Assembly: GCA_017304655.1 (NCBI GenBank)
Contig: JAFKLY010000003.1
Coordinates: forward strand, 558,001-622,000
DNA from: Sphingomonas sp.
Lineage (GTDB): Bacteria > Pseudomonadota > Alphaproteobacteria > Sphingomonadales > Sphingomonadaceae
DNA: 64,000 bases
Direction: 5' to 3'
A model generated the notes under the pieces. That model had not been told where the DNA came from. It saw nothing but the letters and a program-made list of their open reading frames with translations, and ran no database searches. The position numbers and the translations under genes are program-made. Below, one piece after another: positions 52,274 through 60,972 of this stretch; position 1 is the stretch's first letter, and every line of letters begins with the position of its first letter.

Positions 52274-52423
52274 CCCCATCCTCTTTCGACCCGTCAGCCG
52301 CCCTACGCGGCCAGTCGGCTCGACAGATCAGCGCTTTAGGCGGCCTTGGCAATGGTGGGGAACGACCGGACGCCCGGTTTGAAAAGATACTGCCTTTTGA
52401 GGCAAGTGGCCGACGGCTTATCC

Positions 52424-53287
52424 TCAGTCCGGCGTCGTGGCGTGCACGAATTCTCTGACCACCGGCCCCAGCGCATCGTAAGGCGTACCGATCGCGAGGA
52501 CGGTGGAAAGATGATTGTGCCCCGCCAGCCAGTGGATACGCGGAATGTCTCCGCGCGCCCGGCCGTAGGCGCCTACCAGCAACGCGGCCTGTCGCCGGAA
52601 ATCGATGCCATCAAATTCCGCAACAACCACGCACAGGGGCACAGCCGTCTTCACCAGCCCGCTGATGGTCGAGAAGCTCTCGTAGCGGGTCCTGTCCGTG
52701 CCATAATAAGCCAGCGCATATGCCGTGGGCGAAACCTGACCGAGATCATAGGCGCCGGACACGAGAACCGCGCCGGACACCTGCGCCCCGGCATCGGCCC
52801 TTGAAAGATAGCCCGCGACATGCACTGCCCCCGCCGACTGCCCCATCAGGAAGATACGGCGCGGATCCCCGCCATGAAGCGCGATATTGGCACGAACCCA
52901 GGCAACCGCCTGGGCCACATCCTCGGCGCCGCAGGGCCACATATGGTCCGGCGCCAGCCGATAGTTGATAGTGACCCCCACGAACCCGGCATCAGCCGCC
53001 CAATTACCGACATTGTCATAAAAAGGCAGCCCCGGCAGGCGCTTGTCGCCCATCACATAGCCGCCGCCATGGACGAACACGACCACGGGCGCATCGTGCG
53101 TTCCCTCGCGTACGAAAATATCCAGCCGGTGCCGCTCATGTGGCCCATAGGCCAGATCGCGCAGAACCACCGGAGCGCTCTGCGGCGATTGCACCGCATC
53201 GGCCAGATGCTTCTGCGTCTGCTCGATCAACCCGTGCGTCAGCTCGCAGCCCAGCGGTTTCAGGAGCTTGCGTGTCCCTTCCGGCAT
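52424..53287 (-). CDS. Alpha/beta hydrolase, esterase/lipase (HSL-like) family
   Basis: 287 residues with the oxyanion motif VFVHGGGYVMG, nucleophile Ser in LMGQSAGAV, acid Asp in AEFDGIDF and His in AGHNHLS. No signal peptide, so it works in the cytoplasm. It would hydrolyse short-chain esters or lactones; the last gene before the cluster end makes it a candidate for opening a substrate after import. The start at 53287 (MPEGTRKLLKPLG) has an AGAGGGGG site; the open frame goes on to 53509 but is not supported. Confidence 0.88.
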   Translation of the reverse strand: MPEGTRKLLKPLGCELTHGLIEQTQKHLADAVQSPQSAPVVLRDLAYGPHERHRLDIFVREGTHDAPVVVFVHGGGYVMGDKRLPGLPFYDNVGNWAADAGFVGVTINYRLAPDHMWPCGAEDVAQAVAWVRANIALHGGDPRRIFLMGQSAGAVHVAGYLSRADAGAQVSGAVLVSGAYDLGQVSPTAYALAYYGTDRTRYESFSTISGLVKTAVPLCVVVAEFDGIDFRRQAALLVGAYGRARGDIPRIHWLAGHNHLSTVLAIGTPYDALGPVVREFVHATTPD

Positions 53288-53494
53288 CGATTCCCCCTCT
53301 TTGCGTCCCACAAGCGCCGCGTCTTCCGTCGCCCCGGTCGCCAGCTTCCCCACGCCTGAGACGCGCCGCACACGCTCAGGTCGGCGCAACATGCTGATTT
53401 CTCGCCTCTCGGCAAGCAACGCAATCACAGGACAAGGTAAAATGTTTGACCCGCCGCGCTCCCTTGTGGCAAGCGCACCTCCGCGCAGACAGGC

Positions 53495-53568
53495 GCGGGT
53501 GTAGCTCAATGGTAGAGCAGAAGCTTCCCAAGCTTACGACGAGGGTTCGATTCCCTTCACCCGCTCCA
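53495..53568 (+). tRNA. tRNA-Gly (anticodon CCC)
   Basis: A cloverleaf with acceptor GCGGGTG/CACCCGC, anticodon loop TTCCCAA (CCC) in stem GAAGC/GCTTA with one imperfect outer pair, T arm GAGGG-TTCGATT-CCCTT, and an encoded CCA. It lies between the esterase (opposite strand) and the MFS gene. Confidence 0.92.
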
Positions 53569-53673
53569 GCGCCAATCCGCTTCAGACATTGTCAACGATA
53601 GCGAACTCGGCATAGGGGCAGGCACAGCGCTACCGCCATGCCGGCTGAAACCTGTTGCGCGACAAGGGGACCA

Positions 53674-54927
53674 ATGACCGGCCGAACGAAACGACCGTCG
53701 ATCTATTTCGTGCTGGTCACCATCTTCATCGACGCAATGTGCTATGGCCTCTCCGGCCCTGTTCTGCCGCGCCTGATCATGGATATCGGCAAGGTCGACC
53801 TCAGCCATGCCATCGCGATCGCCGGCTGGATGACGCTGGCCTTCGCCAGCCTGCAATTCCTCATGGGGCCTGTGATCGGCAATCTCTCCGACCGGTTCGG
53901 CCGGCGCCCCATCCTGCTGGTGGCGCTGACCGGCCTCGTCATCAACTTCATCCTGCTCTCGGTCGCGCACAGCCTGCCGCTGCTGTTCCTCGGGCAGATG
54001 CTGAGCGGCGTCTTCGGCGGGACGATCGGCACCTGCCAGGCGGCCATTGCCGACATGACACCCAAGGAGGAGCGCGCGCACAGTTTCAGCCTGATGGGCG
54101 CCGCGTTCGGCTTCGGCTTCATCGTCGGGCCGGCACTGGGCGGCCTGCTGGGCGAGTTCGGCCAGCGCATGCCGTTCATTGCGGCGGCCTGCCTCACCTT
54201 TGCGAGCCTGATCTTCGGCTGGTTCGCCTTCCCGGACACGCTGCGCCCCGAGGATCGCCGCCCGTTCGACTGGCGCCGCGCCAATCCGCTCGGCGCGTGG
54301 AAAGCGATGCGGGCCATGCCCGGCATGGGCGCGGTCATCCTCGTCATCATGCTCTGGAACATCGCGGGCGCGGTCTATCCGCTCACCTGGCCCTATTTCG
54401 GCATCGCGCGCTTCGGCTGGTCGAACGGCATGATCGGCCTGTCGCTTGCCGTGGTCGGCATGATCACGGCGACCAGCCAGACGCTGCTGACCGGCCGGCT
54501 GGTGCGCCGCTATGGCGAGCGGCGCGCGGCCACTTTCGGCATGATGGGCGGCCTGGCGACCTTCCTGGGCTATGCGTTCGTGACGGAAAGCTGGATGGCC
54601 TTTGCCATCATGATCGGCTTCGTGCCGCAATCGCTCACCGGCCCTACCCTCACGGCGATCCTGTCCAACCGGGCCGGGCCGGATGCGCAGGGCGAAGTGC
54701 AGGGCCTGGCCGCGATGGCGCAGGGTATTGGCGGCATCGTCGCGCCTCTGCTCATCAATCCCACCATGGCCTATTTCACTTCACCGGCCGCGCCTTTCCG
54801 CTTTGCCGGTGCCGGCTTCATCGTCGCGTCGATCTTCGCCCTGGCCGCTCTGGGCCGGCTCATGACCCTGCCGCGCGGGCCGCAAGGCGGCGGCCGCCGT
54901 TTCTCGCCGGGTCAGATCGTCCACTGA
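53674..54927 (+). CDS. MFS transporter, TetA-like drug:H+ antiporter group
   Basis: 417 residues, twelve helices. The motif A loop is [14 protein letters not shown], and the motif C-like region [16 protein letters not shown] is characteristic of antiporters with 12 helices. The start at 53674 ([12 protein letters not shown]) has an AAGGGG site ten bases before it; the frame extends 12 codons further. It is a single gene; the substrate is unknown, and export is more likely than import (motif C). Confidence 0.88.
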   Translation: MTGRTKRPSIYFVLVTIFIDAMCYGLSGPVLPRLIMDIGKVDLSHAIAIAGWMTLAFASLQFLMGPVIGNLSDRFGRRPILLVALTGLVINFILLSVAHSLPLLFLGQMLSGVFGGTIGTCQAAIADMTPKEERAHSFSLMGAAFGFGFIVGPALGGLLGEFGQRMPFIAAACLTFASLIFGWFAFPDTLRPEDRRPFDWRRANPLGAWKAMRAMPGMGAVILVIMLWNIAGAVYPLTWPYFGIARFGWSNGMIGLSLAVVGMITATSQTLLTGRLVRRYGERRAATFGMMGGLATFLGYAFVTESWMAFAIMIGFVPQSLTGPTLTAILSNRAGPDAQGEVQGLAAMAQGIGGIVAPLLINPTMAYFTSPAAPFRFAGAGFIVASIFALAALGRLMTLPRGPQGGGRRFSPGQIVH

Positions 54928-54975
54928 CGCCCCGAAGGTCTGCGGCCCGCACGCGAGCCGCAGACCCCGACACCG

Positions 54976-55329
54976 TCAGGATCCCACTGTGACAGTGCCG
55001 TAGCGATAACCGCGCTCGGCCATTTCCTTCACATAATGCGTCCGCTCATGGGCCAGTTCCTGGCGGAACTCCTCCCACGCGTCGCGACGGTCCTCGGTAT
55101 CCGTCGCATGGCGCAGATCGCTCGACAGCTCCTTGCGCGCCTCATTCACATTCGCGCGATAATCGAACCAGAAATGGGTCTCGATGCCGCCGATCGGCGC
55201 CGTGATGATCCGCGCTTCTTCCTGCCGGGCCAGCCGTTCTTCATCGAGAATCACGGCGGTGTTGAGGGTGGCGGCGGCAGCGGTGGCCAGGCCCAGCGAG
55301 ACCATGGCAGTCGCAATCGTTTTGATCAT
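54976..55329 (-). CDS. Small secreted/periplasmic hypothetical protein
   Basis: 117 residues with a signal peptide (IKTIATAMVSLGLATAAAA). The mature part is charged and helical: LDEERLARQEEARIITAPIGG and NEARKELSSDLRHATDTEDR. The start at 55329 has an AAGGAG site. No family recognised; a role in the envelope is likely from the signal peptide alone. Confidence 0.6.
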   Translation of the reverse strand: MIKTIATAMVSLGLATAAAATLNTAVILDEERLARQEEARIITAPIGGIETHFWFDYRANVNEARKELSSDLRHATDTEDRRDAWEEFRQELAHERTHYVKEMAERGYRYGTVTVGS

Positions 55330-55565
55330 TGTTTGTCTCCTTCCGGGCAAGGATCGTTCATCCTCGCTCGAGAAGACAACGAACGACGCCGAGGCTTTCA
55401 TCCATCCCGGCGGCATTTTTTTCCGCAGATCGGGACGCGGCGTTGGAACGGCGCGTCGGGCGGTGTGGACAACCTCCTTGGGTGCTGAGGATCGCGGCTT
55501 TTGGACTTGTCGTCCGGAAGAAGACATTCTGGACACGACGACATTGTCGCCACTCCTCCCTTCGT

Positions 55566-55593
55566 CACCCCGGGCTTGACCCGGGGTCCCGCT
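55566..55593. repeat. Left copy of a 28-bp inverted repeat (CCGGG-type palindrome)
   Basis: This is the exact reverse complement of 55688-55715; its centre is the palindrome CCCCGGG-CTTGA-CCCGGGG. The type is different from the repeats around the GIY-YIG gene at 33465-33802. Confidence 0.85.
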
Positions 55594-55687
55594 TTTCTTC
55601 TCGAGGCGGTCTATCGGTTAAGAAGCCCCGGACGATGTGACGATGATGGGGGCGTCGCCTCGAAACCAACGATTCCCACCAAAAGAG

Positions 55688-55715
55688 AGCGGGACCCCGG
55701 GTCAAGCCCGGGGTG
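55688..55715. repeat. Right copy of a 28-bp inverted repeat (CCGGG-type palindrome)
   Basis: This is the exact reverse complement of 55566-55593 over 28 bases. No ORF is complete between the copies. Confidence 0.85.
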
Positions 55716-55849
55716 GCCGCGACAAAAGTGTCCGCCCTTCCCCCCTCTCCAGCCATCTGGCCCCAATCAACCCTGCTCGAAAAGCAGACGGCCGCTCAGC
55801 CTGAGACCTGTCTATACCGGGCGGCGAAGGCGCGGCGCCGAGACAAGGC

Positions 55850-56602
55850 TCATTTCCGCCATCCGCCGTCGCGGGCGCGTCGTTCGGCGTCGGCATCCAG
55901 TGCGCCATCGCGCGCCATGTCCTGCGCTGCGGCCATGATCGCGCCGGCAGCGGACCCCGCCTGGCGATAGCCGCCACCGGCGGCGCCCGTACCCTGCTCG
56001 GCCTGCGTGCGCTCGATCGCCCAGCGGTTGCCGGCGCGGCAGGCGATGCCGGCGGTCGCGCCATCCTCGAACCCACGACAATATTGGCCATCACCACGCT
56101 GGAAACTCAGCAGAACGCGCACCGGCGCATCCTGATCGGCCGAGGCCAGCTGGGTGGACAGCGCCTTGTCGAGATCGCCACTGGCGATAAGGCGGCCATC
56201 CTCGCGAACGATCGAGCCGCCTTGGCGCGGGAGCTGCGTGCCAAGCACGAGTCCGAGCGCCAGCGACGCGGCGAGCGCCCCGCTCCACATCCAGCGCGCC
56301 CTCGCCGGAGTCGCCGTGGCCTGCTTGGCGCGCCGGGCAGCGCCGAAATCGACGATATTATCGGGCGCGGGCGCCGGGTCGGCTGTGTCGGGCGTCCGCA
56401 GGGCCGCCAGCATCGCTTCCGGCACCGGCCGGTCCAGCAGCGGCGCAAAATGCGCGGAAAGCTGCGCGCGCAAGGCACGATGCGCCGCGACTTCATGGGC
56501 CAGCGCGGGATCGGCCGCGATCGCCGCCTCGACCCGGGCAGCCTCCTGCCCTGACAGTTCGCCATCGGCATAGGCCGCGAGCATTTCAGGCGTGATCGTC
56601 AT
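55850..56602 (-). CDS. Anti-sigma factor of the ECF pair
   Basis: 250 residues: a cytoplasmic N-terminal helix bundle (MLAAYADGELSGQEAARVEAA) resembling ASD-type anti-sigma domains but without the zinc-binding His-x3-Cys-x2-Cys motif, one membrane helix (WSGALAASLALGLVLG) and a periplasmic domain. Its start overlaps the sigma stop by 4 nt (ATGA), the classic sigma/anti-sigma coupling. Release mechanism is unknown; the nearby secreted subtilase could be a regulated target or a processing factor. Confidence 0.85.
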   Translation of the reverse strand: MTITPEMLAAYADGELSGQEAARVEAAIAADPALAHEVAAHRALRAQLSAHFAPLLDRPVPEAMLAALRTPDTADPAPAPDNIVDFGAARRAKQATATPARARWMWSGALAASLALGLVLGTQLPRQGGSIVREDGRLIASGDLDKALSTQLASADQDAPVRVLLSFQRGDGQYCRGFEDGATAGIACRAGNRWAIERTQAEQGTGAAGGGYRQAGSAAGAIMAAAQDMARDGALDADAERRARDGGWRK

Positions 56603-57042
56603 GCCTGCTCTCCCAGAAGCTTGTGCAGGGCGTCCCGACCCCGGATGAGGCGCGACGTGAGCGTGCCGACCGGGCATCCGATGATGTCTGCCGCCTCGCG
56701 ATAGCCATAGCCTTCGACCATGACCAGCAGGATGGCCTCGCGCTGTTCATCCGGCAAGGCCGCCAGCGCACGCTCGACCATGGTCAGCTCCACGCTCGCT
56801 TCCTGGCCACCATCCGCGCCGACACTGAGGCCGGCCTCCTCCTCCGCGAAGGTTTGCAGCCGCCGACTGCCGGCGCGCACTTCGTCGATCCAGATATTGC
56901 GCATGATCCTGTACATCCAGCTGTCGAGCCGCGTGCCGTCAACCCATTGTTCACGGGCCTTGAGCGCACGCTCGATGGTCATCTGGCAAAGGTCATCGCC
57001 TGTCGCGAGATCGCGCGTCAGTCCTGCCGCGAACCGGCGCAT
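56599..57042 (-). CDS. ECF-type RNA polymerase sigma factor
   Basis: 147 residues from the ATG at 57042. Region 2 is visible (GDDLCQMTIERALKA, MYRIMRNIWIDEVRAG) and region 4 (ALPDEQREAILLVMVEGYGY, IIGCPVGTLTSRLIRGRDAL). The sequence just upstream in frame (FETGIVALLPRMRRFAAGLT) continues the region-2 helix, so the true start is probably at an upstream CTG near 57087, since no ATG, GTG or TTG is in frame. Divergent from the subtilase and co-transcribed with the anti-sigma gene. Confidence 0.9.
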   Translation of the reverse strand: MRRFAAGLTRDLATGDDLCQMTIERALKAREQWVDGTRLDSWMYRIMRNIWIDEVRAGSRRLQTFAEEEAGLSVGADGGQEASVELTMVERALAALPDEQREAILLVMVEGYGYREAADIIGCPVGTLTSRLIRGRDALHKLLGEQA

Positions 57043-57112
57043 CCGGGGCAGCAGGGCAACGATGCCGGTCTCGAAAGCGGAACTCAGAGCCTTTGCCTTT
57101 CTTTCACCTGGA

Positions 57113-57138
57113 TGAAACGTCTGGCCTCGCGCGTTTCA
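57113..57138. promoter_or_regulatory. Symmetric divergent promoter pair for the ECF regulon
   Basis: TGAAAC (57113-57118), N13 and CGTTT (57132-57136) match ECF-type -35/-10 elements. Because TGAAACG and CGTTTCA are inverted copies of each other, the same sequence also gives TGAAAC-N13-CGTTT on the minus strand. It would fire the subtilase gene rightward and the sigma/anti-sigma genes leftward. A third copy with identical spacing stands at 58442-58465. Confidence 0.7.
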
Positions 57139-57177
57139 TCCATACATACGCACGAAACGACAAAAAGGCATGAACGC

Positions 57178-58419
57178 ATGCGGCGACCTTTGCTCCTGAC
57201 GATGCTGCCGGCCCTGCTGGGACTGGCTACGCTGGCCCCCGCGCAGATCGGCCTGCCGCAGCCGGGGCCGGTGCTCGATCCGGTGATCGGGGCAGTCGAC
57301 CGCACGCTCCAGCGCGTGCGCGAGACGGATCTGAGCGCGCCGCTGCGCTCCGTCGCCGAACTGGCGCGGGATCGCCTCGACCGGTTGCGCGCCATCGCGC
57401 GCGCCAATCCCGAGCGCATCGAGCTGGACGACACCGGCGCGCCAGCCCGACGCGGCGTCATCCTGCTGCTCGACGCCGATCCCGCCGCGCTCGATATCGC
57501 GCGGGCACAGGGCTTCACGATCATGGCCTCGGACGGTCTGGACGCGCTGGGGATCATGCCGACGAGCCTCGCGGTTCCCGACGGCATGTCGCTCGCCCGC
57601 GCGCTGGGCAAGCTGCGCGCCGCGCTGCCGGGCAAGACCATCAGCGCCGACACGCTGAGTTTCCCGAGCGCCGCGCCGGCCCGCCCCGGCACGCCCCGCC
57701 CCGCCGACGGCGCGGCGATCAACAGCGCCGTCGGCCTGATCGACGGCGGCGTGTCGGCCATGGTGGCAGTGACGGATCGGCGCGGCTTCGCGGCGGGAGC
57801 GCCCAGCCCCAGCGATCACGGCACCGCCATTGCCGGTATCCTGCGCGATGTCGGCGTGCGCCGCATCTACGCTGCCGATGTCTATGGCGACGATCCGGCC
57901 GGCGGCGGCGCACTGGCCATCGCAAAGGCGCTCAACTGGCTGGTCACGGAGAAAGTCCCGGTCATTTCCGTCAGTCTCGTCGGCCCACCCAATCCGCTGC
58001 TCGCACGCGCCATCGCAGCGACGCAGGGCAAGGGCGCCATCATCCTCGCAGCGGTCGGCAATGACGGGCCTGCCGCTCCGCCGGCCTATCCGGCCTCCTA
58101 TCCGTCCGTGCTGGCCATCACCGGCGTGGACGGTCGCAATCGCGCCCTGATCGAAGCCGGGCGCGCCCTGCATATCGACTATGCCGCGCCGGGCGCCGAT
58201 CTGCTGGCGCGCAATGCCAAGGGTGACTTGCGCGGCGTGCGCGGCACATCGTTTGCCGTGCCGCTCGCCGCCGCACGTGTGGCCGCAGCGCTGGACAAGG
58301 GACAGCAAGGCCCGACCCTGCGCCGCGCGCTGGACGCAGAAGCGAGCGACCTTGGCCGCAAGGGCGCAGACAAGCAGTTCGGGCGCGGACTGCTTTGCGG
58401 AGCCTGCGTGCAGCGCTGA
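57178..58419 (+). CDS. Secreted S8 family serine protease (subtilase)
   Basis: 413 residues with a signal peptide (LLLTMLPALLGLATLAPAQ). The catalytic triad is Asp189 (GLIDGG), His214 (SDHGTAIAGIL) and Ser358 (GTSFAVPLAAARVAAALDKG); the oxyanion Asn may be in AAVGNDGPA. Between the leader and the triad are about 160 residues that resemble no known prodomain, with a helical repeat-like middle. It is the divergent gene of the ECF sigma factor and has the sigma-type promoter in front of it. The ECF stress may thus produce a periplasmic protease. Confidence 0.88.
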   Translation: MRRPLLLTMLPALLGLATLAPAQIGLPQPGPVLDPVIGAVDRTLQRVRETDLSAPLRSVAELARDRLDRLRAIARANPERIELDDTGAPARRGVILLLDADPAALDIARAQGFTIMASDGLDALGIMPTSLAVPDGMSLARALGKLRAALPGKTISADTLSFPSAAPARPGTPRPADGAAINSAVGLIDGGVSAMVAVTDRRGFAAGAPSPSDHGTAIAGILRDVGVRRIYAADVYGDDPAGGGALAIAKALNWLVTEKVPVISVSLVGPPNPLLARAIAATQGKGAIILAAVGNDGPAAPPAYPASYPSVLAITGVDGRNRALIEAGRALHIDYAAPGADLLARNAKGDLRGVRGTSFAVPLAAARVAAALDKGQQGPTLRRALDAEASDLGRKGADKQFGRGLLCGACVQR

Positions 58420-58441
58420 AAAAAATTCTTCGGGCGATGGA

Positions 58442-58465
58442 TGAAACGCGCACGCCCTCTCGTTT
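58442..58465 (+). promoter_or_regulatory. ECF-type promoter of the Gly/Ser-rich secreted protein gene
   Basis: TGAAAC (58442-58447), 13 bases, CGTTT (58461-58465), identical in spacing to the pair at 57113-57138. It lies 55 bases upstream of the start at 58521. Confidence 0.7.
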
Positions 58466-58520
58466 GCCTTTTTGAGAGCACCGCAACGGACGCTCTGAGG
58501 ACAGACGAAAGGAATTCGAC

Positions 58521-59405
58521 ATGAAGACATTTCTGACCGCCGCAGCCGCGATCGCCCTGGCTGTTTCGCCCGCCTCCGCTCAGCTGCTTGGCGCCGGTGG
58601 CGCCCTTGGTGGTTCGCTCGGCGGAACGCTGGGTGGCTCGCTTGGCGGCACCATGGGCGGCCTGCGCAACGGCGCCGATCTGGGTAGCGCGACGCGTGGC
58701 ACCCTGGACGGTGCAGCCAGCACCAGCGGAAGCCAGAAGGTGGACCGCAAGAGCGGCTCCGTCTCGGCCAGCCGCAACGCCAGCGGTTCGCTCGGCGGCA
58801 CGATCGACCAGAGCCTGCAAACGCCGCAGCGCTCGATCAATGCGGCCGGCTCCGGCTCGGCTTCCGGTGATGCCGGTGCCAGCGGCAGTGCCCAGCTCAT
58901 CGGCACCGATGCTGTGAAGGGCACCCTCGGCAGCGCTCGCAACACGGCGCGCGGCACCATTGGCGGTACGCGTTCCACCGTGTCCGATACCGCGACGAGC
59001 GCTCGCGGCTTCGCCACCACCACCGGCCAGACCGCGATCAACGGCGCGACGACCGGTGCGGCGACGGCGCGCGGTGCTGCCGAAGCCTCGGCCGCCAATG
59101 CAGCGAACGCCGTGAACACCCAGCTCGCCATCGCCGGCAGTGCTGCCGCGACGACCGCCGGCGCCTTCGCCGTGCAGCCGGGCATGCAGGTCCGTTCGCT
59201 GAAGGGCCAGACGCTCGGCACCGTTCGCAATGTCGTGGCGGACTCCAAGGGCCGCATCCAGTCGCTCGTCGTCGAGAGCGGCGACCGCGCTGCGACCCTG
59301 CCCGCCGCCGACTTCACCGGCAGTGGCAATCTGCTCGTGACCGGCCTCAGCAAGGCCGAGATCAAGAAGGCAGGCAAGAACACGGACACCGAGCCCGCAA
59401 GCTAA
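58521..59405 (+). CDS. Secreted Gly/Ser/Ala-rich protein with PRC-barrel-like C-terminus
   Basis: 294 residues with a signal peptide (TAAAAIALAVSPASAQ). Residues about 20-60 are a Gly/Ser/Leu repeat (GGSLGGTLGGSLGG), followed by a long Ala/Thr/Ser-rich low-complexity stretch and, from about residue 225, a PRC-barrel-like domain (VRSLKGQTLGTVRNVVADSK). PRC-like domains bind RNA or metals or mediate assembly. The gene has the ECF-type promoter and a strong terminator, so it is a separate transcript of the regulon. It may be a cell-surface or stress polymer; function not recognised. Confidence 0.75.
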   Translation: MKTFLTAAAAIALAVSPASAQLLGAGGALGGSLGGTLGGSLGGTMGGLRNGADLGSATRGTLDGAASTSGSQKVDRKSGSVSASRNASGSLGGTIDQSLQTPQRSINAAGSGSASGDAGASGSAQLIGTDAVKGTLGSARNTARGTIGGTRSTVSDTATSARGFATTTGQTAINGATTGAATARGAAEASAANAANAVNTQLAIAGSAAATTAGAFAVQPGMQVRSLKGQTLGTVRNVVADSKGRIQSLVVESGDRAATLPAADFTGSGNLLVTGLSKAEIKKAGKNTDTEPAS

Positions 59406-59433
59406 GCTCCCTCTCCCACGCCCCCGCAAACTG

Positions 59434-59465
59434 GCCCGGCCTCTCCCAAGAGGCCGGGCTTTTCT
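59434..59465 (+). terminator. Rho-independent terminator after the Gly/Ser-rich gene
   Basis: GCCCGGCCTCT (59434-59444) pairs with AGAGGCCGGGC (59449-59459) around CCCA, followed by TTTTCTT. Being symmetric it can also stop leftward transcripts from the CinA-like gene. Confidence 0.9.
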
Positions 59466-59474
59466 TGCCCAGGA

Positions 59475-60233
59475 TCAGATGCCGCCGTCGACGGCCTCTC
59501 GTCCGGTCTCCCTCAACCCCGCAATCAGGTCTGCTGCGCAGGCATCCAGCTTGTCCTGATCGGTCGAGCGGATCACGAAATTGGCACCGACCGAGCCTTC
59601 CCTGAAGAAGGGGTAGCTGCCGATCTGGCAGCCCTCATGCGCTTTTTCGGTCGCGGCCAGCAGATCGGCGATCTCGCTCTCCGGCACCCAGCAGCCGATG
59701 GTTCGCGAGACGAGCGGCGCGCCGCCTTCGAGCTGACCCGTCAGCCGATCGAGCATGCCGGCCGTGATGTGTGGCACGCCGGCCATGATGAAGAGGTTCC
59801 CGACGCGAATGCCCGGTGCGCCGGAATAGCTGTTCGGGATAAGGTCCGCTCCTTCCGGGACGCGCGCCATGCGCAGCCGCCCCTCGTTGAGGCCGCCACG
59901 CGTGGCATAATAGGCTTCCAGGATCGCCCGTGCTTCCGGGTGGACAACTACGGGCACGCCAAGCGCCGCCGCCACGGCGTCCACGGTGATGTCGTCATGC
60001 GTGGGGCCGATGCCGCCGGTGGTGAAGAGATAGTCGTTCCGCGCGCGCAAAGCATTCACCGCTTCCACGATTGCGCCCTGATCGTCCGCGACCACCCGCA
60101 CTTCCTTGAGGCGAATGCCCTGCACGTTGAGCCAGGTCGCGATCTGCGCGACATTCTTGTCCTGCGTGCGGCCCGAAAGGATCTCGTCGCCGATCACGAC
60201 GAGCGCGGCCGTCCAGATGCGCTGGGTCGTCAT
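59475..60233 (-). CDS. CinA-like molybdopterin-binding domain protein
   Basis: 252 residues, the N-terminal (MoaB/MogA-like) domain of CinA alone: ALVVIGDEILSGRTQDKN, FTTGGIGPTHDDITVDAVA, then GAPGIRVGNLFIMAGVPHI. The C-terminal nicotinamide deamidase domain is absent, the form found in many alphaproteobacteria. Probably handles a nucleotide or cofactor such as ADP-ribose or FAD pyrophosphate; function not settled. Confidence 0.92.
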   Translation of the reverse strand: MTTQRIWTAALVVIGDEILSGRTQDKNVAQIATWLNVQGIRLKEVRVVADDQGAIVEAVNALRARNDYLFTTGGIGPTHDDITVDAVAAALGVPVVVHPEARAILEAYYATRGGLNEGRLRMARVPEGADLIPNSYSGAPGIRVGNLFIMAGVPHITAGMLDRLTGQLEGGAPLVSRTIGCWVPESEIADLLAATEKAHEGCQIGSYPFFREGSVGANFVIRSTDQDKLDACAADLIAGLRETGREAVDGGI

Positions 60234-60351
60234 TCCAGTGTCTTGTCCTGTCCTTGCATCTCGACGAGCGCCACCTGGCGCACACTCACGCTGCTTGCTT
60301 AGCCTTCATCGTTCCGCGCGCCAAGCGAAGGCACGGCTCGAATTCCGTACC

Positions 60352-60882
60352 TTATCCCTCGCCAGCCGCTCGCCGCGCGATCATGCCCTTCAACCGCGCG
60401 AAGCGCTCGGGCGGGAGCAACTCGGCAGGGTTGTAGGTCGTCTCGAAGTGCGGGATATCGTCCGGCAGCGCCGTCCAGGGCATCCGGTCCGCAGTGAAGA
60501 TCACCGCATCCGGGCGCAACCGCCCGGGTTCGTCGAGCGTGCCCACGCGCAAACCCAGGCCAAGCCGGCCCAGGCGTGGGTAATAGCTCCATAAAGCCGT
60601 GCCGCAGCGCTCGCACCGGCAGATCGCGTGATCGCCCCCGCTCCCCGCCGTTACCACATGCTCGGTCAGCGTCCCCTCGGTCAGTGTGACGGCTTCGCTC
60701 TCAAAGAAGGCGTTGACCACACTGGTCGACCCCGTCTGGCGCTGGCAGAGCGTGCAGTGGCAATTGTTGACGAAGATGGGGCTGCCCGAGACCTTATAGC
60801 GCACCGCGCCGCAAGCGCAGCCGCCGGCCATGACATCGGCCGATCGACCGCCGACTTGCTCATCCATACCGTCCCCAGTCAT
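60352..60882 (-). CDS. GFA family protein (glutathione-dependent formaldehyde-activating type)
   Basis: 176 residues. Zinc ligands characteristic of the family: CACGAVRY, CHCTLCQRQTGS and CRCERCGTALW. Members bind glutathione and zinc; the named activity, formation of hydroxymethylglutathione, is not general. The start at 60882 follows an AAGG site; the longer frame to 60903 is unlikely. Confidence 0.85.
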   Translation of the reverse strand: MTGDGMDEQVGGRSADVMAGGCACGAVRYKVSGSPIFVNNCHCTLCQRQTGSTSVVNAFFESEAVTLTEGTLTEHVVTAGSGGDHAICRCERCGTALWSYYPRLGRLGLGLRVGTLDEPGRLRPDAVIFTADRMPWTALPDDIPHFETTYNPAELLPPERFARLKGMIARRAAGEG

Positions 60883-60972
60883 AACCACGCCTTCCCTTCG
60901 CAAAGCCGCGCACTCACGCTCGCCAGTCCAAATCCCTCGCCTTTTGGGCCTTCCTTGCCTATATCACGCCCC

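Larger units (their letters stand above)
55330..55849. other. Intergenic region with facing inverted repeats
   Basis: About 520 bases without a supported gene. A perfect pair of 28-bp inverted repeats stands at 55566-55593 and 55688-55715, enclosing about 94 bp in which TCGAGGCG (55601-55608) and CGCCTCGA (55656-55663) pair again. The stretch could form a large nested hairpin in RNA. Confidence 0.55.
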
